Shown: positions 18,740 through 27,295, numbered from the stretch's first letter. The stretch: 64,000 nucleotides of DNA from an uncultured Roseobacter sp. (GCF_947493125.1 NZ_CANLQB010000006.1:124001-188000), one strand, 5' to 3'. Translations and numbers: made by a program. Notes: generated by a model not told the origin, from the sequence alone.

Positions 18740-18816
18740 GGCCCCGTGGCTCAACTGGATAGAGCAGCCCCCTCCTAAGGGGCAGGTTGCAGGTTCGAAT
18801 CCTGCCGGGGTCGCCA
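18740..18816 (+). tRNA. tRNA-Arg(CCT)
   Basis: 77 nt form a full cloverleaf. The acceptor arm pairs GGCCCCG with CGGGGTC, followed by G and an encoded CCA. The D arm is GCTC/GAGC. The anticodon stem GCCCC/GGGGC encloses loop CTCCTAA, giving anticodon CCT. The T arm is GCAGG TTCGAAT CCTGC. Its last 15 bases are the left repeat of the adjacent element, which rebuilds an intact tRNA end on integration. Confidence 0.97.
18802..18816. repeat. Left attachment repeat (attL), in tRNA-Arg 3' end
   Basis: CTGCCGGGGTCGCCA, the last 15 bases of tRNA-Arg(CCT), recurs exactly at 28973-28987. Its location at a tRNA 3' end beside an integrase supports an attachment core. Confidence 0.88.
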
Positions 18817-18898
18817 CGTCTGCAAATCGTAGATTTTTCGCCTTTCAGATCAGACCTTTGCGTCAGCGTGTCCCGTTTTTGGGTTTGCGTGTCCCGTT

Positions 18899-19927
18899 TC
18901 ATGCGACCCCCACAAGAAGTTTGACCATGCGCTCCCGATCTGCAGCGCGCGTATAACGCTCCACTTCGGAAAGGCTCATATGACCTGCCATCGCGGCGAT
19001 CTGGTGTGTTGTCGCGTCGTTTTCGGCCCAGTAGATGCAGAATGCTTTGCGAAGACCGTGAAGGCGCGCGGACATTCCAGCTTCCCGTGCTGCCTCGCCA
19101 AACAGGTTGCCGAGACTTTCCTTTGCGAAAGGGCGGCCAAAACTGTTTGTAATGAAGGCCGGAGCGATGTCCGGGGTACGAGCAATCACCGCGCGCAGTT
19201 CGCGGGTCAATGGAACGCGGGCTTTCACCCTGCTTTTGTGGCGCTGATACACAAGCAGATCGCCCCTGATATTCTTGCGCCCCAGCTTGGCGAGGTCGCC
19301 ACGCGCAGCTCCCGTGTAGAGCGCAAGATCAAACACCAGCCTCTCAAGCGTTTCGACGGGCCATCGCTGCTGAAAAGCTGCAATATCCTCCGCATCTGCG
19401 ACCGGGAACCCTTGGATTTTCGGTCTGTCCAATTCGATTCCAGCCATCGGATTTTTGGCAATGAAGCCCAGGCGACGCAGGTGCTCAAAGACCGGCTTAA
19501 GCGCCTTGTACTCGTTTACGGCGGCGTGACCGCCCTTGGCATACAGCGCGCGTTCAATGGCATCGCTCGTGATCGTCTTGATCGGGCGTTCGCCCTGCGC
19601 TTTCCGGTAACGGGTGAAGATTGCCAGCCGGGACTTCTTAGTTTCTTCCGAGTATTTGGCCCACTTGTCATTGCCAGATATGTAAAGATCGAGCGCCCAG
19701 CTAAAGGTCTCTGCCTTTGGGGTTTCAATGCCCGGTGGCATGTCTTGCCAACGCGCATGTTCTGCAGCCCAAGCCGCCAGCACTCTCGGATCACTGGGGT
19801 GCAAACCATGAACACCGAGACTGATTTCAACCTCTTTGCCTTTCGCGCGATCTAAGCGCCGATAATAATGCGCCCACCGGCCCGTCTTGCGGCGGCGACG
19901 GCTCTTGAGATGAGGAACTTTCTTCAC
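18899..19927 (-). CDS. int: Tyrosine recombinase (site-specific integrase)
   Basis: 342 residues from a GTG at 19927 that overlaps the stop of the upstream small gene and follows GGGGATGGGG. The C-terminal catalytic domain shows TGAARGDLAKL with the first active-site Arg, then LHGLRKAF (H-x-x-R), and GHMSLSEVERYTRAADR with the His and the nucleophilic Tyr. An N-terminal SAM-like core-binding domain precedes it. It integrates the element at tRNA-Arg. An in-frame ATG at 19960 would add 11 residues. Confidence 0.95.
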   Translation of the reverse strand: MKKVPHLKSRRRRKTGRWAHYYRRLDRAKGKEVEISLGVHGLHPSDPRVLAAWAAEHARWQDMPPGIETPKAETFSWALDLYISGNDKWAKYSEETKKSRLAIFTRYRKAQGERPIKTITSDAIERALYAKGGHAAVNEYKALKPVFEHLRRLGFIAKNPMAGIELDRPKIQGFPVADAEDIAAFQQRWPVETLERLVFDLALYTGAARGDLAKLGRKNIRGDLLVYQRHKSRVKARVPLTRELRAVIARTPDIAPAFITNSFGRPFAKESLGNLFGEAAREAGMSARLHGLRKAFCIYWAENDATTHQIAAMAGHMSLSEVERYTRAADRERMVKLLVGVA

Positions 19928-20115
19928 GCCCCATCCCCGGAAAACGGACGATCTTGCCAACTCGACACAGCTTCAGACTGGTCAGGATAATCGAATTGAA
20001 CGCCATCGGGCCCCAAGCTCTTGATGCGCGCCTTGGGATGCAAAGCGGTCACCGTCTTGTGTGCCTCGATCACCTGGCGCTGGGTCGGCATTGAAGGGGC
20101 GGGATGCTTTGGCAA
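19924..20115 (-). CDS. Small hypothetical protein upstream of integrase
   Basis: 63 residues, starting MPKHPAPSMPTQRQVIEAHKTV. The stop overlaps the integrase GTG start by four bases and the start lies 3 nt after the previous stop, so coupling supports it as a real gene. No family recognised. A role with the integrase, for example as a directionality factor, is only a guess. Confidence 0.6.
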   Translation of the reverse strand: MPKHPAPSMPTQRQVIEAHKTVTALHPKARIKSLGPDGVQFDYPDQSEAVSSWQDRPFSGDGA

Positions 20116-20118
20116 AAC

Positions 20119-20586
20119 CTAGTCCTCTTCGCCCAGGATTTTTGCTTCTTCTGACATTCCGTGCCGTACAGCTTTCAAGATGTTACTAAGGTCAAAACAA
20201 ACGGTCGCAGCCAAAGCGCGGTGCTGATGCGCGCCGAAGTACGCGCCTTCTTCAGGCCTGCACAACATCGGAGTATCGTTGAAACCATCCACAGGAAAGT
20301 CGGCCCGAGTCTGATCGGGATACCTCTTCATCTCGCGGATGGATCTGATAACACCGCAAGCATACATGGCTGCAGTCTTCTTGCTGAAGCCGCGGTCACC
20401 AAACACGTCCATCAAATGCCGATAAACCAGCAAACCCGCAATGTCAGCTTCATCAAAGACCCGAGATACACCTGCGCGCGTTTCTGGTGCACAGTGATAC
20501 TCGCCCGAGGCAACATCTTCATTGAAGCGTTGAGGGTCAATTCTTGCAATCCGGCAGGCTGCTTTCGTACGAAACTTGAGATCCAC
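20119..20586 (-). CDS. MerR-like helix-turn-helix protein of the element
   Basis: 155 residues from a GTG at 20586 that follows AGGAG at good spacing. A TTG at 20607 is possible but less likely. The N-terminal half (FRTKAACRIARIDPQRFNEDVASGEY, then RVFDEADIAGLLVYRHLM) looks like a MerR/excisionase-type DNA-binding fold. It may play the part AlpA plays in other satellites: excisionase or activator. Two inverted repeats with CCTATTG half-sites lie directly upstream (20597-20650), plausible autoregulatory operators. The DNA here is visibly more AT-rich than the capsid operon. Confidence 0.7.
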   Translation of the reverse strand: MDLKFRTKAACRIARIDPQRFNEDVASGEYHCAPETRAGVSRVFDEADIAGLLVYRHLMDVFGDRGFSKKTAAMYACGVIRSIREMKRYPDQTRADFPVDGFNDTPMLCRPEEGAYFGAHQHRALAATVCFDLSNILKAVRHGMSEEAKILGEED

Positions 20587-20596
20587 CGCACGTTCT

Positions 20597-20650
20597 CCTA
20601 TTGGCAATTGCCATAGGTAATAACCTTAGCCTATTGGGAGTGTCAATAGG
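20597..20650. promoter_or_regulatory. Two CCTATTG inverted repeats
   Basis: Site 1: CCTATTG at 20597 faces CATAGG at 20612-20617 around a perfect GGCAATTGCC core. Site 2: CCTATTG at 20630-20636 and CAATAGG at 20644-20650 with a 7-nt spacer. The centres are about 33 bp apart, near three helical turns, so dimers would sit on one face. They precede the MerR-like gene, and site 1 lies within its leader. Confidence 0.6.
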
Positions 20651-20651
20651 T

Positions 20652-21101
20652 TTATCGATCTCTTTCGATACGCCCAGGGTTTTGAAGAAGGTCTGATATT
20701 AGATCGAGCTGAGTTGACATCTTCCAAGCCGCCATTGCTACCCGATCCGCCATATAGAGAGCAGCGTCTCTAACGGGACCTTCTTCGTCGATATGTCCAT
20801 TTTGGATCATGGCTTCGAGAGCAACCGAAAAATGCAACACTTCTTCAGCGCCCTCAGGATAGCCCAGCCCGCCACCGTTCATTAAACCGAGTGCAGCACG
20901 GATCGCGTCGGAAGGTTCGGCGGGTAGACTATCGAGGTAGTTGGCTTGCTGAGAGCGAAGACGCTCGGCTTTCTCGATATTCTCTCGAAAGATGTAGTCG
21001 GCGCAGAGCGCTTGGCCTTGGACGCTCGCGTTCTCGCGGCGAGTGACTGGCTTGGGCCGAGTTCTATTATTCGCGCAGGCGCGTTCATTGGTCATTGTCA
21101 T
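20652..21101 (-). CDS. Hypothetical protein of the element
   Basis: 149 residues from the ATG at 21101, which follows GGAG; an ATG at 21110 has no ribosome site. No family recognised. The middle and C-terminal parts look alpha-helical (YIFRENIEKAERLRSQQANYL, then DRVAMAAWKMSTQLDLISDLL). It is divergent from the XRE repressor gene across a strong palindromic operator pair, so it is probably the first gene under that repressor's control. Confidence 0.65.
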   Translation of the reverse strand: MTMTNERACANNRTRPKPVTRRENASVQGQALCADYIFRENIEKAERLRSQQANYLDSLPAEPSDAIRAALGLMNGGGLGYPEGAEEVLHFSVALEAMIQNGHIDEEGPVRDAALYMADRVAMAAWKMSTQLDLISDLLQNPGRIERDR

Positions 21102-21118
21102 GGTCTCCATTTGTGATA

Positions 21119-21160
21119 TGATCCCTAAGGATCAGTAAGCAAATTGATCCTTAGGGATCA
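21119..21160. promoter_or_regulatory. Paired palindromic operators of the XRE regulator
   Basis: TGATCCCTAAGGATCA at 21119-21134 and TGATCCTTAGGGATCA at 21145-21160 are reverse complements of each other, and each is itself nearly palindromic. They fill the gap between divergent genes starting at 21101 and 21168. This is the usual geometry for a phage-type repressor switch. Confidence 0.75.
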
Positions 21161-21167
21161 AGGGAAA

Positions 21168-21395
21168 ATGACAGGCAATCAACTTAAAGCCGCGAGATCT
21201 CTCAAGGGTTGGACCCAAAGACAGCTGGCAGATGCAGCATCGCTTTCCGTGCCAACCATCAAAAGGGCTGAGGGATCAGCGGTAGCAACTGCATCGGAGC
21301 AAGCTGTTAGATCAATGCGTGAAGCGCTCGAAAGAGCAGGAATCGAGTTCATAGAAGAGAACGGCGGCGGTGCGGGTGTGAGATTGAAAAAATGA
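21168..21395 (+). CDS. XRE-family repressor of the element
   Basis: 75 residues from the ATG at 21168, after AGGGAAA. It is essentially one helix-turn-helix domain: QLKAARSLKGWTQRQLADAASLSVPTIKRAEG. Proteins of this size act as dimeric repressors in phages and islands. The operator pair at 21119-21160 lies immediately upstream. Its stop overlaps the next start as ATGA. Confidence 0.88.
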   Translation: MTGNQLKAARSLKGWTQRQLADAASLSVPTIKRAEGSAVATASEQAVRSMREALERAGIEFIEENGGGAGVRLKK

Positions 21396-21634
21396 GCGAA
21401 TACTCTTTTCAAGAACAGTGCTTTCTCTGTGGTTCAACCTTCCAATTCGGCCCCCATCGATATGACGGAAAAATGGTTCACGGTTACCAAGTGATGGCGT
21501 GTAAAAGCTGCTACGATGGCAACTGGGATGGTTGGTCGCCGATGTTCGAAGGCAAACTGCTGGAGCATCTGCGCCAAAACCAAATTCAGATACCAGCGAG
21601 GAACAGCGAAGGCTATCTCCCTAGATCATTCTAG
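21392..21634 (+). CDS. Small zinc-ribbon-like protein
   Basis: 80 residues. Two cysteine pairs, CFLCG and CKSC, about 24 residues apart, suggest a zinc ribbon. It overlaps the XRE gene by four bases, so both are made together; an antirepressor or regulatory partner role is inferred only from that. It converges on the end of the capsid operon. Confidence 0.7.
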   Translation: MSEYSFQEQCFLCGSTFQFGPHRYDGKMVHGYQVMACKSCYDGNWDGWSPMFEGKLLEHLRQNQIQIPARNSEGYLPRSF

Positions 21635-21657
21635 GCCTCGCATGTCGCTATGATGGC

Positions 21658-21987
21658 TTAGCTGACTGCTCTTGGGCGCATGGGAATGGACTTTCCAATC
21701 TGCTCTGCGTCGGTGCCGCCAAGGGCGCGATAGGCCTCGCGGGCATGCATCATCATCCCATGTCGCAATGAATCGTCTGCGATCCTTACGGCGCGCCGGT
21801 TGTCAGCAGTCTCAAGATTTGGAGGCCATGCCACGAGCCCCTTTGCCTTTGTGCGCACGAGGGCGCAGCCTTTAAGCTCCACGCCTCGCACGGTGCAATC
21901 GAAATAGGCGATGATGATTGATCCACCTCGGTTCGGTTTTGGATTGGCTACACGGCTCAATCCGGTGATTGCTACAAACTCTGTCAT
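21658..21987 (-). CDS. Hypothetical protein at end of the capsid operon
   Basis: 109 residues from the ATG at 21987, after AAGGA. The start is just inside the end of the portal gene region (portal stop at 21990). Beta-rich N-terminal half (SIIIAYFDCTVRGVELKGCALVRTKAKGLVAWPP), then a helix (HAREAYRALGG). I do not recognise a family. As the last gene of the head operon it may be a head or packaging accessory. Confidence 0.6.
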   Translation of the reverse strand: MTEFVAITGLSRVANPKPNRGGSIIIAYFDCTVRGVELKGCALVRTKAKGLVAWPPNLETADNRRAVRIADDSLRHGMMMHAREAYRALGGTDAEQIGKSIPMRPRAVS

Positions 21988-21989
21988 TT

Positions 21990-23054
21990 CTATTCCTTCC
22001 AATCCACCATGCGCATTGCGCCGGACAGGTCGGCCGGCGGGATATCCGCCTCTTTTGCCTCGGCCATCGCCTTGATGATCGCTGATAGCGCTCTGGCACG
22101 CCCACCAGCGTCGAAGGCCTGTAGAGGTCGGATCGTGTCGATCTCGATTTCAGCTCCCAGCTTATTTGACGCCTCGTCGGCCAACAGTGTAGCGATGGGT
22201 TGAAGGGTCCAGATTGCAAGCTGGCGCTGTGCCTCTCGTACGACCGGCCCGGTCGCGGCCCTGTTCAAAAGCGATGGCAGCACTCCGTAGGCCATCGCGA
22301 CAGCCTCTCGCGCCGCCGAAAGGGTCTCGGCAGTCATGCTCTTCGAGAGGTCGGGCGACAATTGATCCGGTTTCTGGCCGATCTGAGGGTTCATGCCCGC
22401 TGCCGTCGCCTGGGCTACGCCTTCGATCACCAGCGTCTTGCCGCGCCGTCCAGAGAATGCATGCCTCATGCTTTCCATATCCTCTGCACCGGCGTCAGGC
22501 AGGGGGACAATCTGGCTTCCCAGCGGTGCGTTCTCGAAGGTTTCGCTCAGAGCGGCCTCGACCGCGTGCAGCATGGCCCCGGTAAGACTGGATCGCCGCA
22601 GGGGCGCGGTTCCGATCCACGGCGTTTGGTTGTCCGATCCGATCCGCAGATGCAGCACCTCAGCCGCAAGCGCGGTGATCGTGCGCCCCCCGCCGGCCTC
22701 GGGAAGAGACAGGCGGTATGCGCTTGGTCGGCCACTGCGGGTGGTCACGTCCCAGTCTGTCGCCGGGACGAGGCCCATGTCGGTGATGAGGTAGACCGCC
22801 TCGCCGTTCAGTGCGACTGCGCGGGCAATCATCGCCATGGTCTGGCGGGTCAGCAAGTCCGTGCCTGAGACGTCCGCCATTGCGAAGCCACCTTCCCAAA
22901 GACTGACGCAGCTTTGCACCGTCGCCGTCAGCTCGGCCACTCCGCGCCGCCCGCTGATGTAGCTGTCCCGCGCCGCCATCACCTGGGCGGTGTAACCTGA
23001 TCCGCTGGACCGTTGTTCGATCGGGCGCAGCTTGTTCATGATCCATTCGAGCAT
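21990..23054 (-). CDS. Phage portal protein, HK97 family
   Basis: 354 residues from the ATG at 23054, with GGAGGTGACG just before it. The family pattern is visible in LTRQTMAMIARAVALNGEAVYLI, DVTTRSGRPSAYRLSLP and AAREAVAMAYGVLPSLL. Portals form the dodecameric ring for DNA entry. It is somewhat shorter than the 390-420 residues usual for the family, mainly at the N-terminus. It lies 2 nt after the protease stop. Confidence 0.9.
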   Translation of the reverse strand: MLEWIMNKLRPIEQRSSGSGYTAQVMAARDSYISGRRGVAELTATVQSCVSLWEGGFAMADVSGTDLLTRQTMAMIARAVALNGEAVYLITDMGLVPATDWDVTTRSGRPSAYRLSLPEAGGGRTITALAAEVLHLRIGSDNQTPWIGTAPLRRSSLTGAMLHAVEAALSETFENAPLGSQIVPLPDAGAEDMESMRHAFSGRRGKTLVIEGVAQATAAGMNPQIGQKPDQLSPDLSKSMTAETLSAAREAVAMAYGVLPSLLNRAATGPVVREAQRQLAIWTLQPIATLLADEASNKLGAEIEIDTIRPLQAFDAGGRARALSAIIKAMAEAKEADIPPADLSGAMRMVDWKE

Positions 23055-23056
23055 CG

Positions 23057-23668
23057 TCACCTCCAACGGTTTGAGGCATGGCGCTGCGTGATCCGCTTTG
23101 CCAAATTGCCAACGGTTTGCCAATTCCGGGCCTCGATCTGTGCTTCTGGATAAGCTGGCCGGGTCACCGCAGACAGCTCGTAGAGAAGCGCATCATTGAC
23201 CGTCCGAATGAGCGCCATGCCTTCGCGCGGATCTTCCTCTTCAACCGTCTCGGCCTTCGGTGAGACCCGTTCTGGCGGTATCCTGAAACCTGGCGAAAGG
23301 CCCAAGATCAGCCCCGCCGCGACACCCGACAGGAAGTCCGCCACGTAGGACGCTCTCTGCAACTCTGGCGAGATCGAGGCGGTGAAGGACAGCGCATCGT
23401 CGCTGTCTTCGAGGGTGAGACTCCCTGCCCCTCGCGATGCGATGGGGCGGTCATAGTCGTGGCCAACCAAAAAGTGAATGTCTTCCTCGGGCCGCTCGAC
23501 ACGGTAGCCGAAGGCCCGAGCTGCGATCTTTTCCTTGCGAGGCCGACCACGCCGGCCGCCATCGGTCAGGACAGCGGGCCGGTTATATGGAAAGCGGCCT
23601 GCGATGGTGACGTTGCCGTCACCATCATTGCGCAATTCCAAGCGCCCGCTGTGCGCGCCCCAGAGCAT
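23057..23668 (-). CDS. HK97-type prohead protease
   Basis: 203 residues from the ATG at 23668, whose A is shared with the capsid gene stop (TGATG). The U35-like fold appears as RLELRNDGDGNVTIAGRFPYN, then HFLVGHDYDRPIASR with the catalytic-type His. SYVADFLSGVAAGLILGLSPGF and LYELSAVTRPAYPEAQIEAR follow, the latter a family hallmark. It processes the capsid protein or scaffold during head maturation. A longer frame to 23803 overlaps the capsid gene and is not used. Confidence 0.9.
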   Translation of the reverse strand: MLWGAHSGRLELRNDGDGNVTIAGRFPYNRPAVLTDGGRRGRPRKEKIAARAFGYRVERPEEDIHFLVGHDYDRPIASRGAGSLTLEDSDDALSFTASISPELQRASYVADFLSGVAAGLILGLSPGFRIPPERVSPKAETVEEEDPREGMALIRTVNDALLYELSAVTRPAYPEAQIEARNWQTVGNLAKRITQRHASNRWR

Positions 23669-24921
23669 CACTGGATGCCTGTCAGGATGTGTGTCTGCAC
23701 CGAGCGCGAGACCGTCACATCCATCGTCGCCAGAGCCGTCAGGCGCAGCCCGCCGGATGCCGCGTCCGAGTAAGGGTCGCGGATCAGATCCACGGCACCC
23801 CATGTCCCGACCATGAACGGCGGCACCCCGCGGGCCGTGGTGGTCATCAGCGCGGTGGTCTCGGCAGGATCGCCGCTCGGGGCTGCCAGCGCGTTGGTCG
23901 CGATCTGCACGCTACCCATGCGCTTGGTGAGCAAGTCCCAGTGGGTTTCAGCGGTACCGCCGAAGAACTGGTCATCCATGGACGCCCAGACTTCCGAGCG
24001 CAGCATGAGATTGACCGAACCGGGACCTGCGGCGGCGTTGGCGTTGATGAATTCCGTCACCACCGGAACAAACCTCGAATAGTTCGCCTCGGCGTCAATC
24101 GGTGTACTCGCAATGCCAAATCCGGCAGCGCCTGGGATGATGCCGGTGGGCTCGCCGGATGCCCCTGACCCAAGGAACACTGCCCGGTCGATCTCGACCG
24201 ACATGGCCCCGTTCATGTCGCGCCGCACCGCTTGCTCAAGGGCCGCACCGGTCTGCTTCAGAGCTTTCCGGCTGATCTTCATCTGTACGCCCAAGGTGTG
24301 ATCCGGCTCCAGCATCCGTTCGATGGTGGTGAAAGGGATCGGATCGGCCACGTTGCCGGTTTCGCTCTGCGCCCAGCCCGCCGTCACGTTGGAGTTTGTC
24401 ACCGGGATTTCCCGGTCACCAATGCCCACGTTGATCATCCGGCCTCCCATCCGCATCGCCATGCCATCGGCAAAAAGGCGGTCGATGATCGGGGCCTGTT
24501 GGGTCGGGTTCGCGAGATTGGCGGAGACGGTTTCACCGGCGCGAACCTCCAGCGCTTCCCAAGGAACCGGGACGCCACGGTAACCGCCCTGCTCTCGCAG
24601 CTCGTTCACGATCTCGGCGGTCTGGCCATCCAGTTGCCGCCCTTCATCGAGGGCCAGCGCGACCTGGCGCAACTCGAACCCGGCCATCATCTCGGTCCAT
24701 TCCTGGTCGGAACGGGTCTCCAGCTCACTCCCCGCATCCCGGCGCTCGGTGTCTTCTGCGATCAGAGCCGCACGATAACGGGTTTCGTTCGACCGATACT
24801 CGCGATCCAATTCGTCCATGTTGCGGACTTCGTCCTCGGTCGGGGTTTCTTTTCCGGCCAGCTCGGCCAGAGCTTGGCGGATCTCACTTTGCCGCCGGGA
24901 GATTTTCACACTGTCGAGCAT
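23668..24921 (-). CDS. Major capsid protein, HK97 fold
   Basis: 417 residues. The N-terminal about 110 residues are a charged helical delta-domain (QSEIRQALAELAGKE, then ELDREYRSNETRYRAAL) that acts as built-in scaffold and is cut off by the protease. The rest has HK97-type features: GWAQSETGNVADPIPFTTIE, KISRKALKQTG and FLGSGASGEPTGIIPG. It builds the icosahedral shell. It precedes protease and portal in transcription, the reverse of the usual portal-protease-capsid order. Confidence 0.94.
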   Translation of the reverse strand: MLDSVKISRRQSEIRQALAELAGKETPTEDEVRNMDELDREYRSNETRYRAALIAEDTERRDAGSELETRSDQEWTEMMAGFELRQVALALDEGRQLDGQTAEIVNELREQGGYRGVPVPWEALEVRAGETVSANLANPTQQAPIIDRLFADGMAMRMGGRMINVGIGDREIPVTNSNVTAGWAQSETGNVADPIPFTTIERMLEPDHTLGVQMKISRKALKQTGAALEQAVRRDMNGAMSVEIDRAVFLGSGASGEPTGIIPGAAGFGIASTPIDAEANYSRFVPVVTEFINANAAAGPGSVNLMLRSEVWASMDDQFFGGTAETHWDLLTKRMGSVQIATNALAAPSGDPAETTALMTTTARGVPPFMVGTWGAVDLIRDPYSDAASGGLRLTALATMDVTVSRSVQTHILTGIQ

Positions 24922-24924
24922 GAT

Positions 24925-25263
24925 TTATCCTTTCTGCTCAATAGGGGTTTTGCCGGGCCGCTCAAGCGACTCGACTGCGTTCCGCCAGTCCAGGCGGTCT
25001 TGTCGGGGCGGGGGGTGCCCGCACTCGATCCGGGTTTTTCGGGAGTGGCAGCCTGGGCAGAGCGCCTGCAGGTTGCCGGAGGCATATGACAGCTCGGGGT
25101 GCGTTCTGACCGGCTTGATGTGATCGACTTCGAGACGGCCACCGCAACCGCAGGACCGGCAGCGATATCCGTCCCGTTCGAGGATTTCGGCGCGCAGGAC
25201 CTTCCATCGCTTGGTGCGCGTGACCGTCCGGGAATGCCGATGATGTTCCTTGCGTATGCTCAC
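24925..25263 (-). CDS. HNH endonuclease
   Basis: 112 residues. The HNH/zinc motif is plain: CRSCGCGGRLEVDHIKPV, then NLQALCPGCHSRKT. Such small HNH proteins sit beside terminase genes in HK97-like phages and are needed for terminase cleavage of DNA. Start and stop are tightly coupled to neighbours (four-base overlap with head closure; 3 nt to the capsid gene). Confidence 0.93.
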   Translation of the reverse strand: MSIRKEHHRHSRTVTRTKRWKVLRAEILERDGYRCRSCGCGGRLEVDHIKPVRTHPELSYASGNLQALCPGCHSRKTRIECGHPPPRQDRLDWRNAVESLERPGKTPIEQKG

Positions 25264-25601
25264 GGCGTTTCCTCTGTCTCTGCGGTGATTTCGAGAAAAG
25301 CGCGGCTGTCAGGGACTTCCTTGATCCCATCGATTTCGAAGATGATCCCTTCGTGCACCAGCCGATCAGTGCGGCGGATGCTGCGTCCGAAGGCAGTCGC
25401 CCGGATGACGAACCGAGAGACCAGCTTGTTCTCCCACCGCCCGGCGCTCAGTCGTTCCGAGTCGGATATGTCTCGCCTCCGCGCGAAGATCGGCTGGCCG
25501 AGGTCCGTCCAGGCGTATTCGACAACTCCGCTTGCAGTGTCGGTCATCAATGCGCGCTGTATTTGAATGCGCCTGGTGAGGCTTCCGGCGTTCAGAACCA
25601 T
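25260..25601 (-). CDS. Phage head closure (head-tail adaptor) protein
   Basis: 113 residues. The start AGSLTRRIQIQRALMTDTASGVVEYAWTDLG is characteristic of the SPP1 gp16/HK97 gp10-like head closure family (phage_H_T_join), and the ending FEIDGIKEVPDSRAFLEIT agrees. It seals the filled head and provides the docking surface for a tail. Keeping this gene while lacking tail genes is notable. It overlaps the terminase stop by 10 bases. Confidence 0.88.
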   Translation of the reverse strand: MVLNAGSLTRRIQIQRALMTDTASGVVEYAWTDLGQPIFARRRDISDSERLSAGRWENKLVSRFVIRATAFGRSIRRTDRLVHEGIIFEIDGIKEVPDSRAFLEITAETEETP

Positions 25602-27295
25602 GCCATCCTCGCTTTCGACTTTGGTTGAGCTGCGATCCGGGCGCCTTGGGCGACAGCCAGAACCGATGCCGCCGCCGCGTCGATCCGACCGGTGGAGCGC
25701 GCCTTGGCGATCTTGATATTGTTGGCGGGGTCTCGCAGGCAGACCGTGTCAGCAAAGGCGGATCGCAGCAGCAGGGACGGTTTGGCTTTCACCAGCCCAT
25801 CGAAGGCCGCGCGCCGGAACCGCTCCGCATCCTCGCCGCCGTCGCGGAAGCCCTGACCGCGCCAGACCAGCGGCGCGCGAATGCCCGCCCTGCTGATGGC
25901 CTCGCCCAGCTCGGCCTGCTTGTAGCGGTCCATGGTGATCGCGATGACGGGCTGATCCTCGACCTGCCGCATCACCTCGACGAGCCAGGGCGCGACCGGC
26001 ACCGTCTTGTCGCCCAGGACCGTCAGCTCGCCTCGGTCCTGCATCTCCACGTAACGCCCGGCCACGCCATCAGACTGACCGCGATCCAGAAGGCTGGGCA
26101 TTGAGGGGAAGGTGCCGAGGCATTCGAGTCTGCCGGTCTCGGGCCAGTAGAATGCCGCCGCCGTCATCGAGGCCGAGCCGCCCAGGTCGATCCCGATCAC
26201 CACCCCGCCCTGACGCGGTGGCAGGGCGTCGGTTTCGCAGCTCAACCACTCATCCAGCGTGATCAGCAGATCGCGGGCCTCACCGGACACGCGTTCGTTT
26301 CGATTGTAGAGACGGAAGCTTGTGAGGCTCGATCCGCCACGTGCTATCGCCCGCTTCGCTTGGGCTTCGAGCCATTCGAGTGAGCTGCCGATGCCGTGCG
26401 GCGCGCCTGGGTTCGCGATCAACAGGCTTTCGGAGTCATCGGCGGGCAAGCCCGGTGCTGGGCGATGTTCCTGCACGTAGCAGCCTGGGGCCGGGTCATC
26501 GATCCATTGTGAAAACGGGTGCGTGTCGTCGCTGGCCGAGGTGCTGATTAGGAAGGCTCGGCCACCTCGCTTGCCGAGACCGGATAACAAGGCGTGCTCC
26601 AGCTCATCGCCCCGGTCCAATGCCCAGTGCCCTCGCTCATCGAGGATGGCCATCGTCGGTGCGCCACCCAGGGCCGACTTACCGTCCGCTGCGATCACCC
26701 GCAGCACATGCCCGCCGCCGTCACCGCCAAATTCGATTTCTAGCCGAGGGGCGCGCCGGTAGATCAGGTGGCGCTGCACTTCCAGAGGCAGCGTGGCGGC
26801 GAACCCGGCCACGAAATCCCAGATGATACGGCCCTGATCGCGCGTCCGGGCGGCTGCGATGATTTCCCGCCTGGGCTGGCGGTCCCAGATCCCGACGAGA
26901 CCACCGAGCGCCAGACCTGCAGTGATCGCCGACTTGCCGTTGCCACGTCCGATGCTCAACACGGCGTTGGCCGTATCTTCGGCCATGGCACCTTCGATGA
27001 ATTGGCGCTGAAACGGGGCAAGCTCGACCGGCTTTCCGGCGTTTGGGCCCTCTGGGATAGCTAGCCCATGCATGAAGCGCATAGCTCTTTCTGCGGGCGT
27101 CGAATTTTCCATCTCACCGCCGGGCGCGAAAATTGAAAACTCAAGAGCGCGGTTACCACCACCAGCCAAAGTCGCGGCATTGGGACCATTCCCAAAGAGG
27201 TCATCCTGATGATCGACGGCGCGCACGGGTTCGGGCTTCGGTTCGAGCTTCGAGCCGTCCGCCTTTCTCCACCGTCTCGCCTGCTTCTTCGTCAT
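25592..27295 (-). CDS. terL: Large terminase subunit (TerL)
   Basis: 567 residues. ATPase: Walker A SIGRGNGKS near residue 115; Walker B APTMAILDERGHW. The nuclease domain has VVIGIDLGGSASMTAAAFYW with a metal-binding Asp, and the C-terminal block IDAAAASVLAVAQGA. It translocates DNA into heads and cuts it. The first about 60 residues are polar and probably flexible. A small terminase would be expected just upstream, but no convincing one is found in 27296-27683. Confidence 0.95.
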   Translation of the reverse strand: MTKKQARRWRKADGSKLEPKPEPVRAVDHQDDLFGNGPNAATLAGGGNRALEFSIFAPGGEMENSTPAERAMRFMHGLAIPEGPNAGKPVELAPFQRQFIEGAMAEDTANAVLSIGRGNGKSAITAGLALGGLVGIWDRQPRREIIAAARTRDQGRIIWDFVAGFAATLPLEVQRHLIYRRAPRLEIEFGGDGGGHVLRVIAADGKSALGGAPTMAILDERGHWALDRGDELEHALLSGLGKRGGRAFLISTSASDDTHPFSQWIDDPAPGCYVQEHRPAPGLPADDSESLLIANPGAPHGIGSSLEWLEAQAKRAIARGGSSLTSFRLYNRNERVSGEARDLLITLDEWLSCETDALPPRQGGVVIGIDLGGSASMTAAAFYWPETGRLECLGTFPSMPSLLDRGQSDGVAGRYVEMQDRGELTVLGDKTVPVAPWLVEVMRQVEDQPVIAITMDRYKQAELGEAISRAGIRAPLVWRGQGFRDGGEDAERFRRAAFDGLVKAKPSLLLRSAFADTVCLRDPANNIKIAKARSTGRIDAAAASVLAVAQGARIAAQPKSKARMAWF

